The notes beneath the pieces are model-generated. The model was not told where the DNA came from and did not search any database. It worked only from the letters and a program-made list of their open reading frames with translations. Below, one piece after another: positions 37,558-50,311 of a DNA stretch of 64,000 bases (its first letter is position 1; every line of letters starts with the position of its first letter). Made by a program: the position numbers and the translations under genes. Origin of the DNA: Paramecium octaurelia (taxonomy: Eukaryota; Ciliophora; Oligohymenophorea; Peniculida; Parameciidae); assembly GCA_905182995.1 (NCBI GenBank), contig CAJJDP010000095.1:340295-404294 (forward strand), in the 5' to 3' direction.

Positions 37558-40202
37558 TCAACAAACTGGTATACTATCCAATAATTTTATTTTAGATTAG
37601 CTACAAACACCCACACATGGATATAACTCTTATGATGTATCTATATCCAACAACTAATAATCGATATAATATTTACAACAAATGTTGATTATAGATTCTA
37701 TCTAATCCATTTAATGTATTTATGTTCAATGCATACTTCAATTATTATTACATCATTAATTGTAAATGCAAATGATAATTTTTTACCTTATAGATCCTAA
37801 TTATGATGAGAGTGAATAAAACCATCGTATTTACTTATATAGGTTCTATGATAATATAACTATATACCCATACCCTGTTTAATAACAATTTAAATAATGA
37901 TTTTTTTACATAATATCTTTGAATCCTATTCCAACATGAAAATGTTATCCACTAATCATTTAGAATGCAAATTATATTCTTCCAGTCTTTGGAATTGCTT
38001 ATTCACAAAGACAATAATGCCAACCAGTATTACCTACTTCTGCCACAACTTTTCCATCTTCGGTTACTTAACAACTAGCATGCTTATGAGTATTAGAAAA
38101 TGATAATTTTTTGTTGTATTATCGAATCTAAAGATAGCATAATAAATATACTTTTTCTATTTCCATTTTAATTTAGTTTTCTTATTCTAACTTAACTTTA
38201 TCAAATAAATCAAGTTTAGTTAATGCTTCTTGTAATTCTGAATTTTTTTTCGTTAAATTTTGATTAAATTCCCATTTTATTTTATTTTCTTTTGAATAAT
38301 AAACAAAGTATTACATTCATCTTCAAATTTTTTTTTATCCTATTCAAAATACTATTTCATATTTATATTATCTTCAACAACTTTTTCATATTATTCTTTT
38401 ATCTTTTGTTATTCCATTTCCTTTTATTCTAATTAATTATTTTTTTCATTGAGTTTCTATTCAAATGACTTTTACATAGAATTAATTAAATTCTCTTCTA
38501 ATTATAATTTAATATGATTACTTTCAATTTCCAAATTTCTATTAGATTCTTTTAATTTTACTATATCATTCTCCAATTATTTAATCATACAATATTTTTT
38601 CAATTCTATACTATTATTATGAAAGGTACTCACATATTCATTCAATATAATTGATAATTTTGAATATTAAGATCTTAATTATTCTGATTTCACCTCTTAA
38701 TCTTATGATTTTATTGATAAGTGTTATTGAATGGATTCAATCTTCTAAACATGATGTTAATAAATCATAATCGTTTAATCAACAAGATTTAATTGACATT
38801 GATATTTCTTTGCTAAATTAATGAATTCTTGAATTTCTTTAATAAAATTAATTTGGTTTTTGTAGCTTTCATCCTTTGATGCGCATTTTTAAATATCTTA
38901 AATCATATCAGTTAATTAAATAATTTAATCTTTTTCAACTATTAAAAATACTTAATTTTATACCTGAAACTTCTTTCAATATTTCCAATGATTATTAAAT
39001 ATCTTATTAATCATATTATTGCAAACATTCTAAATGATATTAAATATCATTTTTGAAAATTTAATTTTTATTTTTTAATTTTGTAATTATTTGACTTTAT
39101 GATGCTTTTTCTTTTTCAATTAATTACCTTAAATCCTTAAACAATTATTCATCATCTAATGTTTTAATTGAAATATTTTTTATTTAATTGGATAGTTTAA
39201 TTTTATCACTGCTCAAGAATTATTCAGCAATCAATTTTTCGCTTATTTCATTCAATTTTTTATTGTAATTCCTTCTCATTTGTCCTAATTGATTGAATAA
39301 TTCAGATTTTTTTTCTTTGTTTTCCTTTTTATATTCTTTTAATATGTTTTCAGTTTCCATATTGTATTCCTTCCATTATTTATCTATATTTTCAATAGTT
39401 TGAAATTTAATTTATGGATTTTCATAAATACAATCCACACATGCAATCTATCTTCTATTTTTTAATTTTATGAATCCATATCAATCATAATTATTTCTTT
39501 TTTATGATTATTACAAATTCTACTTAAACTTGGTGTTTTCTATTTATAATAAATATTATTTACAAAATCATTTTTTTTTATATTTGAATGAACCAATTCA
39601 ATTACGTTATTCTCCATAATAACTTTAATAGCTTCTTTTGTATTCTTAAATGTGTCTATGGTCTAAAAGTATTCAGGACTATTGAATAAGAGTTCAAATT
39701 CTCTTTATATTTCATTAATAAAATAATTATCCTCTATTAATTTAGGTGATTACTACTATTCTTAAGAATACAAATCAGATAACTATTTTATATCTTCAAA
39801 ATAATTTAATTATGATTCAAATTCTTATAATTCTTATTTTTCTTTTTAAATTGGAAATATATATTATTATATTTATTTATACATCTTCCCCAAAGAATTA
39901 TCAATTGATTATTTGAAATCCATAATTTGATCTAAAATATTTTTATAATAATTGAGTCTTGCTGAATTCTCTTTAGTTTTGACATCTTTTTATTATGACT
40001 TTATTTATTAGATTCTCTCTTTGGATTATTCTATAGTAGTCACCTTATTATTATTTAATTTCTCAACTAAACATTTACCACAAAAGAATTAAATCTGTGC
40101 CTTATCTGATACATCCAAATCAACTGCAATCAATTCTAGATTATGATTCTTGCAAATTGTTTCTTATATTTCCTGTGCTTATTTTTAAATCAAGATATTC
40201 AT
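37558..40202 (-). CDS. TRIM-like protein: two zinc fingers, coiled coil, SPRY-like domain
   Basis: Starts at 40202 (MNILIQKQAQEIQETICKNH), the first ATG after an in-frame TGA, and stops at TGA 37558-37560. Residues about 17-44 form a B-box-like CxxH...CxxC finger (CKNHNLELIAVDLD...FFCGKC). A second lies at about 229-256 (CNNHKKEIIMIDMD...ACVDC). About 260-665 is coiled coil. About 670-839 is a SPRY-like domain (FSNTHKHASCQVTEDGKVV, GNTGWHYCLCEQAIPKTG, YDGFIHSHHNQD, DTSQELYPCVGVCS). Introns: 38939-38963, 38289-38314, 38128-38151, 37846-37873 and 37654-37676. What remains is 2519 nt, one short of 840 codons; the loss lies at the six-T run 39458-39463, where one more A on the coding strand restores ACVDC. 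This is either a sequencing error or one real frameshift. The same architecture recurs in large unassigned Paramecium families; RING-less TRIM-like scaffolding is only an analogy. Confidence 0.8.
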
Positions 40203-42193
40203 ATTTTAATTTAATTATTGTAATTATAAATCACATCATCCTTCCTTATTTCCCATTATCATAATACCAATCTAATTTTATCAGTAAATTAATCAATGAT
40301 TGATTCTTATTTTATATATTTATTATAGACTATAAAATCTAGAAATACATCCTATGTTAGTTGGATTTATTAAAAAAATTAAAATCATTCGATTCATTCA
40401 ACACCGTAGGAGTTTTAAGTTAGGTGTTAGTTTGTATTAAATATGGATTTAGCGATTTATTTACTATTTTTTATTTTGAAAAGATGTGAATTGATTTCTA
40501 AAACCTTAAGATTTATCTTATTAATCTAAAGAACATTCATAACATATCTTACTATTTAAGAATATTAATTAACATTTCAAATGAATTCATCTTTAGAAAT
40601 AGTGGAATTTGAATAAAATAGTCTATTATTCTAATCATAATTATCAATTTTAGTAAAAATTTATATAATTATAATTAAATTTTTTTAAAAATTCATTAAG
40701 ATAATCTTAATCGGTTTTAACATTTGAAGCAAGTTTTAAAATACAATCTCAACCTCTTGAAAAGTAATGATGCTTAATTTAAATATACCAAACGACTTAG
40801 AAATTCAAATTAAATATTACAATACTGGATTGTTATTTACTGTCAAATAAAATAAGTTATTTGCATAATTTTCTATATATATATTAAGTTTTGACATAAT
40901 CCTCCATTAATTGTCCAAAATGTTATTAAAGTATGATCAATTGGTTTACCTCTGTTTGATTACGCAAATTTAAATTGGGTTTTTTAAATTTAAGTCAAGT
41001 ATCACCGTTTTCAAATATGCAATTCACAAATACATTTGATTAAAGAGATAGAGTAATGACTAGTAAAATGGATAGAGAGGAATAATTAAACCTAATTACC
41101 ACAAAGAAAAAAGATAAAGATGATATATATATATTGTGAACTTATTAGATTTAATATTATATGGTTCAAAGCAAAATGAATTTGTGAAAATTTGATCTTA
41201 ATACTAAACCTTTATCATCAAACTTTAAGGTATTATGAAAATGAAACTATTTATAGCAATTATTTTTAAATACATATTAATTTTGAAGATAAAAATAATG
41301 TAGAAATCAAAGACAAATAAGAACATTTATCTGTTGATATAAGCCACTAAAATCGTTACAGTAAGAAAGGAAGGTATCTGAAATTTTCTAGGTTATTTTT
41401 TTATAACTTTGAGAATTTTGACGATGAAGAAGGCAGTGAAATACTAATTAAAATTTTGAATTTATTATATTTTAATTTAATTTGGTTTAATACTCTTAAA
41501 AGTCTGAGTATTATTACAAAAACAGTTTAAATATATGTTCACACTCCATAATCCAATCTATTTTTGTCATAAGGCTTTGCATATAAGTTATATTAATTGA
41601 ATAGGCTGAAGAAGCATTAGATAAAATTAAGCAATTTAGAATATCCCTAAAATTCGGAACTATTTAATTATAAAAGAATTATTTTAAATTTCAAAGCTGA
41701 AACAGAGTTTTTTTTTAATTTTGTCCCTATTATTCTAACTTAAGTTAATATTTGATGAAAGCCTTGAAATTCTGAAGATTCAACTATTATTAAAATACAT
41801 GTAGTTATCTCTAATTATTATTTAGATTATACTTTATTACTTATCAAGACTCTTGAGTTGAATCTTATATTAATACATGATTTTGTTTACCAAATCCAGT
41901 ACAATAGATAATTCTATTTGATTTCAAATCTGTTGTGAACCTTAAATTCTACTTTATGTACTTCTACGTAATTGCTGGTATTCTTGAACAATAACAACCT
42001 CCTTGTCCTTTGATTATTACAACTTTTAAATAAATTGTTGAGACAGATACTGCTTCCTTCTGCTATTTGTGTAAATGTTTGATACAACTTAAAATTCACA
42101 TAGTCCTAGAGCAAATATTTGGTCAAAAAATACTCGATTTTAAGCATAATATCACACAGATGTTGACTAATGCTTGAAACACAGTTTAACTTG
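40203..42193. other. Intergenic, nothing recognised
   Basis: 5' flank of the TRIM-like gene followed by A+T-rich DNA. From about 41930 the plus strand becomes less AT-rich with scattered Cys codons, which may belong with the decayed block that follows. Confidence 0.35.
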
Positions 42194-42424
42194 TTCAAAA
42201 AAAGTAGATATTGTTCTTCTCAGAGAATTATTGCTTCCCTAAAGGCCCAACATGGGTAAAATACCTCCATAGCGTTGATGCAACATCACAAACATTGTGC
42301 CAAACCTTAAAAGGATTGTAATTCATCACTTAACTGCATTAATTTTTTTGATGGTTTTCATCAATAATCTTCTAATTGTATCAAGTCTCCTAGAGGTATA
42401 TGTGATACTTGTGGAACTAACTGA
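42194..42424 (+). pseudogene. Cysteine-rich reading-frame fragment
   Basis: A 76-codon code-6 frame ending at TGA 42422-42424 holds seven cysteines: CSSQRIIASL, HCAKPQKDCNSSLNC, SSNCIKSPRGICDTC. Cysteine is rare in chance frames at this base composition, so this is probably a piece of a cysteine-rich surface-type protein gene. Flanking frames (41930-42190) also carry cysteines but are broken. No start, signal peptide or end could be assigned. Confidence 0.35.
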
Positions 42425-45400
42425 AAACTGTTCGCACTCAATAGAAATTTATTGTACCAGCTAGAAATAGCCAAAGCAAAGAAATTTCAAATAGCATCCT
42501 GTTACTTAAAAGTGCTGATTATAGCACAACTTACACTGTCCGAAATTAGTTACTAATTCTTAACTTAGGCACATTCTGATAATGAAAATTATTGTATTAG
42601 ATTTATCACAATGAATTAATTAATCAATTAAGTCATATAATTTTAAAATCCCTCTCATACCTAGACGAAAAACCATCAATCAAATGAAGAATTGTTTTGA
42701 ATAGATTTAAAATAAATGGAGAAACAAATTATAACATTAAATAACTTGAACGAAAATTTAAAAAAAAAGAGAATTTAACTATTAAGTCAAAAATAAAGTA
42801 ATCAAGTAATTACTGAAAAGGAAAAAATATTAGATTTGTTTTTTATTTGAGAAATTTCAATAGAAAAATACAAATAATGAAAATATTTATTAGATTCTGC
42901 ATTATTCTATTAAATAAATGTTAAGAAGCAATTGAGTGCTGCGGTAATGGTATTTTTATAAATTCTAATCATGGTGATGCATTTTCAAATAAAGGTAAAT
43001 TACTTTTTATATCTGGTGTTGCCATTCTAGATAATGTTAAAAATAATAATTATAAGAAGATAATAATACTTGCTTTTATACTTTATTTGGCTAGATAGAG
43101 AAACTGTAAGATCTAAATTTTTGGTTCTTTCTCAAGAAAAAGAACCAAATGAATATACTAAATGGATTAATGTGAGAATTCTGAGAAAAAGATTTGCAGC
43201 TTGTCTTGAAAATTGAAGTGATATCATATTGAAGTATATTCACTTCTAAAATCGTATAACGACTTAAAATTAGGCTCTTTGTTGTGACATTCGATAATTC
43301 TCATAGAATTCTTTGTGAATTATATTCTAATTTATCTTTATCTTTATCCCTATTCCTGTTTTCTCTTAGAGATACACTAAAGCTGCAATTTTAACTCTTT
43401 TCTGGAAGTCAAGATTGTTTTATCTTTATCATTCAATTTTCCTACAATTTAATTCTCTGATCAGGTTTTAAATACTCTATTATTGCTACTCTATATTGAT
43501 TTTAATTATTCTATCTTAATTTAATTTTCTTTAATGCTTATTTCCTTTACTTATCAATTTTTCCTTCTGTTCTTTCTAATTCTCCAACAAGCTTGAAACA
43601 ACATGGCTAGTCGTCAATATGTTCAAATTAGCCTTGGGTGAGCATTGTGCAATCGAAAATGTCAAAATGCATAAGTGAGTTTTTTCTTGGTAGACTAATA
43701 CTTACTTATAGGTTTAAACTCTTAAACCTGATCTTGTCAAATTATTTTCGTAAAATGGTCTCTCCTTTCTTATAGCTCATCTATTGATCTCTTTCTCTAA
43801 CCGTAATGTCATGCAAGCGCATAATATTCTTATATGAATTATTTGAGACTATTTAATTTTTGCTTCTACATCCAAAAAATTCGATGAAATTCTAATATTA
43901 TTATCGTATATCTTATCTATTTTTCCCAGTTATTTCACTAGACTCGAATAAGATTTTGCTACTTTCTTTGCTTAATTCTTTTTTTTTTGATTAGCAAGAC
44001 ATTTTTTAAGTCGTTCCTATCAACAGTCCAGGAACAACACCTATTAGCAGAATTTCGATTATGATTAAATCATCTACTTCTTGGTTTATTTTCCTCCAGT
44101 CATTCATTCAAAAATTATCTCAATTAGCTGTGCTTCTCAGAGATTACTAGAAGTTTTATCAAGTACCAAATTAATGAATAATTTTGACAACAAAATTAAG
44201 ATGACCTTAAGCCTCTATGTATCTAAAGGTTTAGGAATATTGTTAGGAAAGATGAGCTCTACTACAAACTATTTAATCACATAATGAGGCAGGGTTAGCT
44301 GTTTTGATAGCTGAGTTTGACGTTTTTATCAGGATTCAAATCTTAGGAGTAAGAAAGATGAAATCTTTCTCTCCCTTATCATCATTTTTTATTCGTTGTC
44401 ATTACTGTTTATCCTCTCTATTATATTTAATCACATAGTATTCTGTAATATATCCAAGACGTGTTTTTTCAGGCTAAAGTTAAATTCATAACAATATAAT
44501 TAATAATATTTATCTCATAGGAATTAATAGCATTGTTGGGCACGGATGAATTGATAAAATTAAGTGTCAATAAATAAAGATGTATTTGACAATCTGATTC
44601 ATTACATCCTTCATCTCTATTATAAACATCCCATGGTTTTTAGTTGAATTAATAATCTATTGTCTGTTAGTAAGCATCAACATATATATGGGTAATAAAC
44701 TAATTAAAAGGTTTTATTAAAATTAGTTTTGAGTCAAAGAATGCTTGATTTTTAATTGCTCATAAACGCTTATTCCTTTAAAGTTTATTAGGAATAGGCT
44801 CTAATGTATATTTATTAAAAATTTTTATTTTCTGAATTAATTCTCAATTTATGAACTCTGAATAAGGTTAAATGTATACCCATGTTTGATACTACTAACT
44901 AATAAAAAGGAGAGATATTTGATACAACAGGAAATAGGCCTTAAGATAAACAATTACGATCAACATTTTATTTTGTTGAACTCTATTATTGAAGATTAAA
45001 AAAAAATAACTGACCACATATACAAATATTGATTAAAAAAGTACACGAGAGTTTTCCAAAAGCATGAGTTCGTTATGAGTCTAAATTTGGAGTTTAGAAA
45101 AATGAGCTTGAAGTAGTACCAAAACATAGATGTGTTGAAAATAGGGGGAAGATCAAGGTATGAAAGAAATTAGTTTCAATGGCATTCTAAAATTAAGCAC
45201 AATCCTATCTATTAATAAATATGAGACTTTCTTTTGGTCAAATCTTTAGGAAGATTTAAGTTTACTACCTAAAGGCAGCATGTTCAGCTAGACAACCAAT
45301 TAATAAAACTACTTAGATTTTAGATTAGACATTTTAATTTGGTAATCATAATATTCCTTATTGAACGAATTCTGCTTTATTTTATGCAATTCTTAGTTCC

Positions 45401-46087
45401 ATATGGGATTTCTGTTTTTTAATTTTTATTTTATGTGAGTTTGTTTACTAAGTGGAAGTCTTTTGATAAATGGGTTAGTACTAATAATTAAACTCAATTA
45501 AATAGATTATAAACCAACTTTTTGATGATTAAGGAAGAAGATAGTTTCCTATTTTAAATTATAAGATTCCAAAAATTATCAGCCAATAAGTATATCTATC
45601 TGTAATTTTTTTACCTGAACACCTAAAAACAAAATTCATTTCTTAATTTTGATTCTTCCTATCCTAAGCATTTATATAAGAGGCTTAAGTATTCCTAAAA
45701 ATGCCGCTTCTTAAAGAATCATGCAGAATCTCTCAAACTCTGCATACCTCTTTGAATATTATAAATTCAGATAAATATTGTATATGAGTTTTTTAAAGAA
45801 GCAAACAAAGTGGTCAACAATGTCAATATCAAAGGGTGCAGATTGATACGCAAATACTTAGGGAGTAGAGCTGTAATTTATGAGCCAGAAAGTATAAATA
45901 CATGTTGCTAACTCTAGTTCCTTTGAAAAATACATAACTTTAAGGATTAATAGAAAGAAAACAGGTTGCTGACTAAAGTACTATAGTTGGCAAAAAAATA
46001 TATTCAAAGTAATTGTTTTCATTATTCAATGAATTCTTCTAATCTATAATATCAATCTAAAACTTAGATTTATTTAAGAATTCTGAT
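42425..46087. other. No recognisable gene
   Basis: Frames in both strands are broken. A short frame MASRQYVQISLG at about 43603-43641 ends at TGA and is not recognised. Nothing else could be supported. Confidence 0.35.
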
Positions 46088-46142
46088 ATAGTTTCGCTAA
46101 TTAAACTTATAAACCAAAAATAAGTTTAATTAGCGAAACTAT
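46088..46142. repeat. Perfect inverted repeat, 23-bp arms, 9-nt loop
   Basis: The arm at 46088-46110 (begins ATAGTTTCGCTAATTAAA) is the exact reverse complement of 46120-46142, around the loop AAACCAAAA (46111-46119). It lies about 280 bp upstream of the secreted-protein gene at 46421. It could be a hairpin or cruciform-forming element, or the remnant of a small mobile element. The left outer edge TATAGTTT matches 7 of 8 positions of the Paramecium IES end consensus TAYAGYNR, but the right edge lacks the flanking TA. Confidence 0.9.
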
Positions 46143-46420
46143 TCATAAAGGAAAGTCTCACACTAACGTTATTATTAATAATGAATAAAGTAAAATAAAA
46201 TAATAAAATAAATAGTTCTACTTAATGGAAAAGTAATCTTTATATTATGAATATTCTTATAAATCGACCGCCCACAAAATTATGACTGAAAAAATGAAGG
46301 TTTTTATTATTAGTTATTGTAATTTATCAAAAAGATCAAATAAATAATAACAAATGTCTTTTCTTTGTTTCCCTCTATATATTGATAATAATATTAAATT
46401 ATAAATATCAACAAAAATAT

Positions 46421-46966
46421 ATGACTTTATGTCGGATTCTACTATTCTTGAACTGCTTCTTATTAGTGTTTACAGATCAAAATTGCAATTATTTGAGTAA
46501 TTAAGAATTAAAAATAAAATCAATACTTCGAGGTTAATACAAGGATGTAGCATCTGATTCTAATGGAGCAATAGTTTCAAGTGCAAGATAAATTGTTTTT
46601 GTTGGGATCGTCCAATATTCTAGTCCATTACGAGATCCAATTTATGCTGTTCAACATGATAGAGAGCATATTGATACATATACTTTGATTGAAGTTTTAT
46701 TTGCATAAACTTATGAGTTAAATTAAATAATAGTATGGTTCTACGATTTAGACAATAGAAACTTTTATTTTTAACTAATTGTCAAAAATAGAGAAAATAT
46801 TGAAAAAGTAGTGTTTTTAGGTTAGAGAGTGTAAGGAATAGTCAAAGTTAACTTTTCAGATCAAATGGTATCCAGCATAAAATTAATTTATATGCCTGGT
46901 GGCACAGTGAATGAATTAACTGTTATCAAAATTTAAGCTTATTATGCCAATAGAGCTTCACCATGA
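46421..46966 (+). CDS. Small secreted protein, 181 aa, carbohydrate-binding-like fold suspected
   Basis: A single-exon code-6 ORF from ATG 46421 to TGA 46964-46966. Residues 1-18 (MTLCRILLFLNCFLLVFT) are a clear signal peptide. The mature part alternates beta-type segments: ARQIVFVGIVQYSSPLRDP, IDTYTLIEVLFAQTYELNQI, VWFYDLDNRNFYFQLIVKN, SIKLIYMPGGTVNELTVIKI. The pattern V...F.QTY...I.VWFYDLD...F.F...V, together with MPGGTVNEL near the end, recalls H-type lectin or discoidin-like beta-sandwiches; this is inference from pattern, not a family match. Only about three cysteines are present and there is no C-terminal membrane segment. Frame and composition are clean, so the gene looks intact. Confidence 0.7.
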
Positions 46967-48460
46967 GAATTTAGATATAAGTAAATTGGTTTAACATAAA
47001 ATACAATTTATAAAATTTTTCTTTAGTATACTTCTTTTCATTTATGGATGAATTTTAGACAGGTTAAAACTCAAGCGATTAAATAAGAAGTTCGCCTTCA
47101 TCTTATAAATAATTACTTCTGCAGACAATGATTCATAATAAAATCCTTTAATTTTATAAATAGTTAAGAACTAAAATGAAAATCTTATGTTAATACGTAC
47201 TTTCTCCCATTTCAAATTTTATTTAATCAATTAATTAATTCTAATATTAGCAAAATAGCATATAAAGTAGAGGACAAAAGTAATCATTTAATATAATCCA
47301 TATTATGATAATTTATAAGCTATTTTGTAATTATATCTAAAGAATCACTTTTACGATTGCGAAATCAACACAAAAACTATTCCCTAATGTTCCAAATCTT
47401 TTATATTTAATATATCACTTTACCATATTATTTGTAGATTCTCAAGTTTTTAAAAAGAAGTTAATATAGGAGATTATTGCAGCCAGACGAGACAAGACAT
47501 TATTTAGGTTTTAATAAATTTACTTTGCATATTAGGAACAATAAAATAAATCAAGTCACATCTTCAAATTCAAAATGCTATTTTCTGGTTTAATTTCTTA
47601 AGTAGGATTTGACTTATAAAGATTAAGTAATCAATTATTTAAAATACTTCAGGCTCTTATTTCATTTAAGGAAAATATTTAAATTTTTGATATAAACCTT
47701 TGATGCTTGATTAGGCCTTTACAATAAAGATTGTTGCAAAAAGACTTGATAAGTAAGACTTCTCAGAATTTCACAATATTCATAATTTAATCCTTTGATT
47801 CATAATTTAATCCTTTTATTAACTCTATCATTTTAAAAAACTAGTTTATATCTTAAACATGACAATTCTAATTCGAAAAGATTTCTTTTTTGTCAACTGA
47901 ACTAATTGCAGCCTTGAGAATAGATATTCCGGAAGTCCAAATGTTTGAAACACAATGACTTTCTTCACTGCTTATGGGTAATTTAATTGGAAAAAGATAA
48001 GAATTCTAAACCAAATGGAATCGAAAAAATTAAAAGTGATAACGCAATAAGGTATAATTGAAATAATTGCAATTCTATCAAATTATATGAATTTGAATAT
48101 TTTGAAGTAATTTGAGCCCTAAATTCTATATTCAAGAGTATCATCATAACTCCTAATATATTTAATAGCTATTCCTTTCAATTTTAAATTTATATCCTAA
48201 GTTTTGATTCAGAAGTGAATTGGATAAATCCAACTATGCCAAAATAATTCCATTAATAACTCTGTTTTCTTAAGAATAGATAATGCATAATAATATATTG
48301 TATTAAAATAATTGATGATAGAGAAAAGTATATATCAAACCTTGGAAATTGAATATTATTAACTTAAATATATATACAAAGAGCTAGTTTTTAGTTAACA
48401 AATAAGGCTTAGAATATTAAAATTTGTCGCATGCTGCTATCATAGAATATTTAGCGTGTT
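46967..48460. other. Intergenic with one small tandem repeat
   Basis: No gene recognised. Contains the 20-nt tandem duplication at 47778-47816. Confidence 0.35.
47778..47816 (+). repeat. Tandem duplication of a 20-nt unit
   Basis: The unit ATTCATAATTTAATCCTTTG (47778-47797) is repeated directly as a nearly complete second copy (47798-47816). Confidence 0.85.
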
Positions 48461-50311
48461 TGTAAAAGTGAACTTGAAGGACTAGCATTAGAGGTTTACA
48501 AAGATGACCTACTAGCTGCTATGATCATAACTATTCATGACTTCATTGCGATGAATTGGTTGTCTTTACTATGTTTAGATAATGCATTTCCAACTTACAT
48601 CTTTCTTTGAGTTACTTGGAGAAATAAAGCCAAAGCTCATTATGATAGTTTTTTGCTGTTAATATATTAACTGCGATGGGATAGTCTTTATTTTAAAATG
48701 TAATTGTTTAGCTCAAATTATCCAATGTAATTTTATAAGAATACTAGTCAGGCTATATTTCTAGATATTGATAAGTGGTCTTACCTGAACTGTTATTTCA
48801 TACTTCAAATGGCTATGATTTCGTCAATAATAACTAGTTCTTTTATCCTAAAGATTCACAGAAAATATCTATATACATTATTACTTTGATACTACTACTA
48901 AATATTCTCATAAGCCTGCATCATATATTGCTTGCAACGATTGGTAGTGATTCATACTTGAATTCGTTTTTTTATTGACGTTCTTGAAATCAATGCACTT
49001 CAATATTTCTGCTTCTTTTAGTTTTCTTTGTAGAAATCAAACATCTGAGGTCGCAAATTAATTATTACATCCAGCATATGGAAGATAATCCACACTAAAT
49101 GTATTTGAAAATATAATGTTGACACAAAACAATGCACGAATTTAAGATTGCTACCCATCATGATCCATATGTAATGATTAAAGTTCTTCTAAAACTGTAC
49201 TGGGAGTGTATCACAAATATATTATATGCTGATGGCTAGACTAAAAGAGTTTGTTGATTAACATGCGAAATGGTGTGCTGATCCTAAATATGATCTGTTC
49301 ACTCATTTATACAAAAAGCATAGTCTGCTTTTTAAAATGGCTAGAAAACATAGACTTGAGATATTCTGGTACCTCTAATACTTCATGAAGTCTATTTTAA
49401 TCACGTTCCTCTAATAAACATGCAGATGTGCTTATTGTGTCAAATGATATACCAAATCTGACAGAAAAACAGTTTGCATAGTATGTAAAATACTGTCATA
49501 AAGGAATTTACTCAACAATGTCAATAATGTTTCAATAGTCTTACGTGTTTCGTACAGCTCATACATACCTCGAAAGAGCGGTATGTAATCTACATATTAT
49601 ACTCAGGTAGGAATAAAAATTACACAATTACTCTAAATATTAATTATATATGATTTCTCTATCTCAAAAACCTTAAGAATTATCTGTGTAAAATTGTGTG
49701 CTCAAACAAACATTACTAGATCTGCTAGTAAAATAAGAGGATGAGCGTTATTATTAACGTTACTTAACACATTAAAATCTGCATCAAAAAAATAGTTTTC
49801 AACTTGGATTGTAAAGTTTGCTTCGAAATTGTAGTAGTACACTAAGCGTTTATTCTTGATACAATAAATGGTGGCACTTATTTAGAATGTCTAAGAGGTT
49901 TCTATATGGTGAATTCCAATTCATGCTAACCATGCAATTAGATTTGTAATAAAATTAGATTGCTGAACAAAATATTAGTCTTTATAAACATTTTCTGTAG
50001 CTATCTATGATATTAATTAAGACGGTTTCATATACTCACCAAGAAAATTGGATTAAAACTATGAGCTATTAAAGAGGTATACACTAATTCAGGCACTACT
50101 AAAACTGAAAGAAGAAAGTCTCTTTGTGAATAAGTATTGTGTCTTAACGAAAGAAGGCAATCATCACTAATTATTAATCTGTTACTTGAAAGATCAATTT
50201 GAAAATGCCAAAACTAAAAATAACATACAATATGCTTTAGCAGCAAACAATGTGGGTATCCTCATTTCTTTTTGGACAATTCATGGAGAGTTTGAAGTAA
50301 TTGATGAATGA
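48461..50311 (+). pseudogene. Decayed unrecognised gene, four coding-like blocks
   Basis: Four plus-strand blocks have clear protein-like composition. Block 1 is 48461-48889 (GLALEVYKDDLLAAM, WRNKAKAHYDSFLLLIYQLR, one internal TGA at 48608-48610). Block 2 is 49226-49447 (ARLKEFVDQHAKWCADPKYD). Block 3 is 49858-50010 (GGTYLECLRGFYMVNS followed by CQPCNQIC, a Cx2Cx3C cluster). Block 4 is 50066-50311 (NKYCVLTKEGNHHQLLICYL, ALAANNVGILISFWTIHGEF). Blocks 1, 2 and 4 share the same frame class. More broken traces continue to about 52300. I do not recognise the family; block 3 suggests a cysteine-rich extracellular part. TGA codons and frame changes not explained by 20-35 nt introns point to a pseudogene or a degenerate mobile element. 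Confidence 0.4.

Noticed and set aside
37897-38103. 68-codon plus-strand ORF
   Set aside because: Antisense shadow of the SPRY-like domain of the minus-strand TRIM-like gene.
43603-43641. Short frame MASRQYVQISLG
   Set aside because: Ends at TGA after 12 codons with no continuing frame or intron that I could find.
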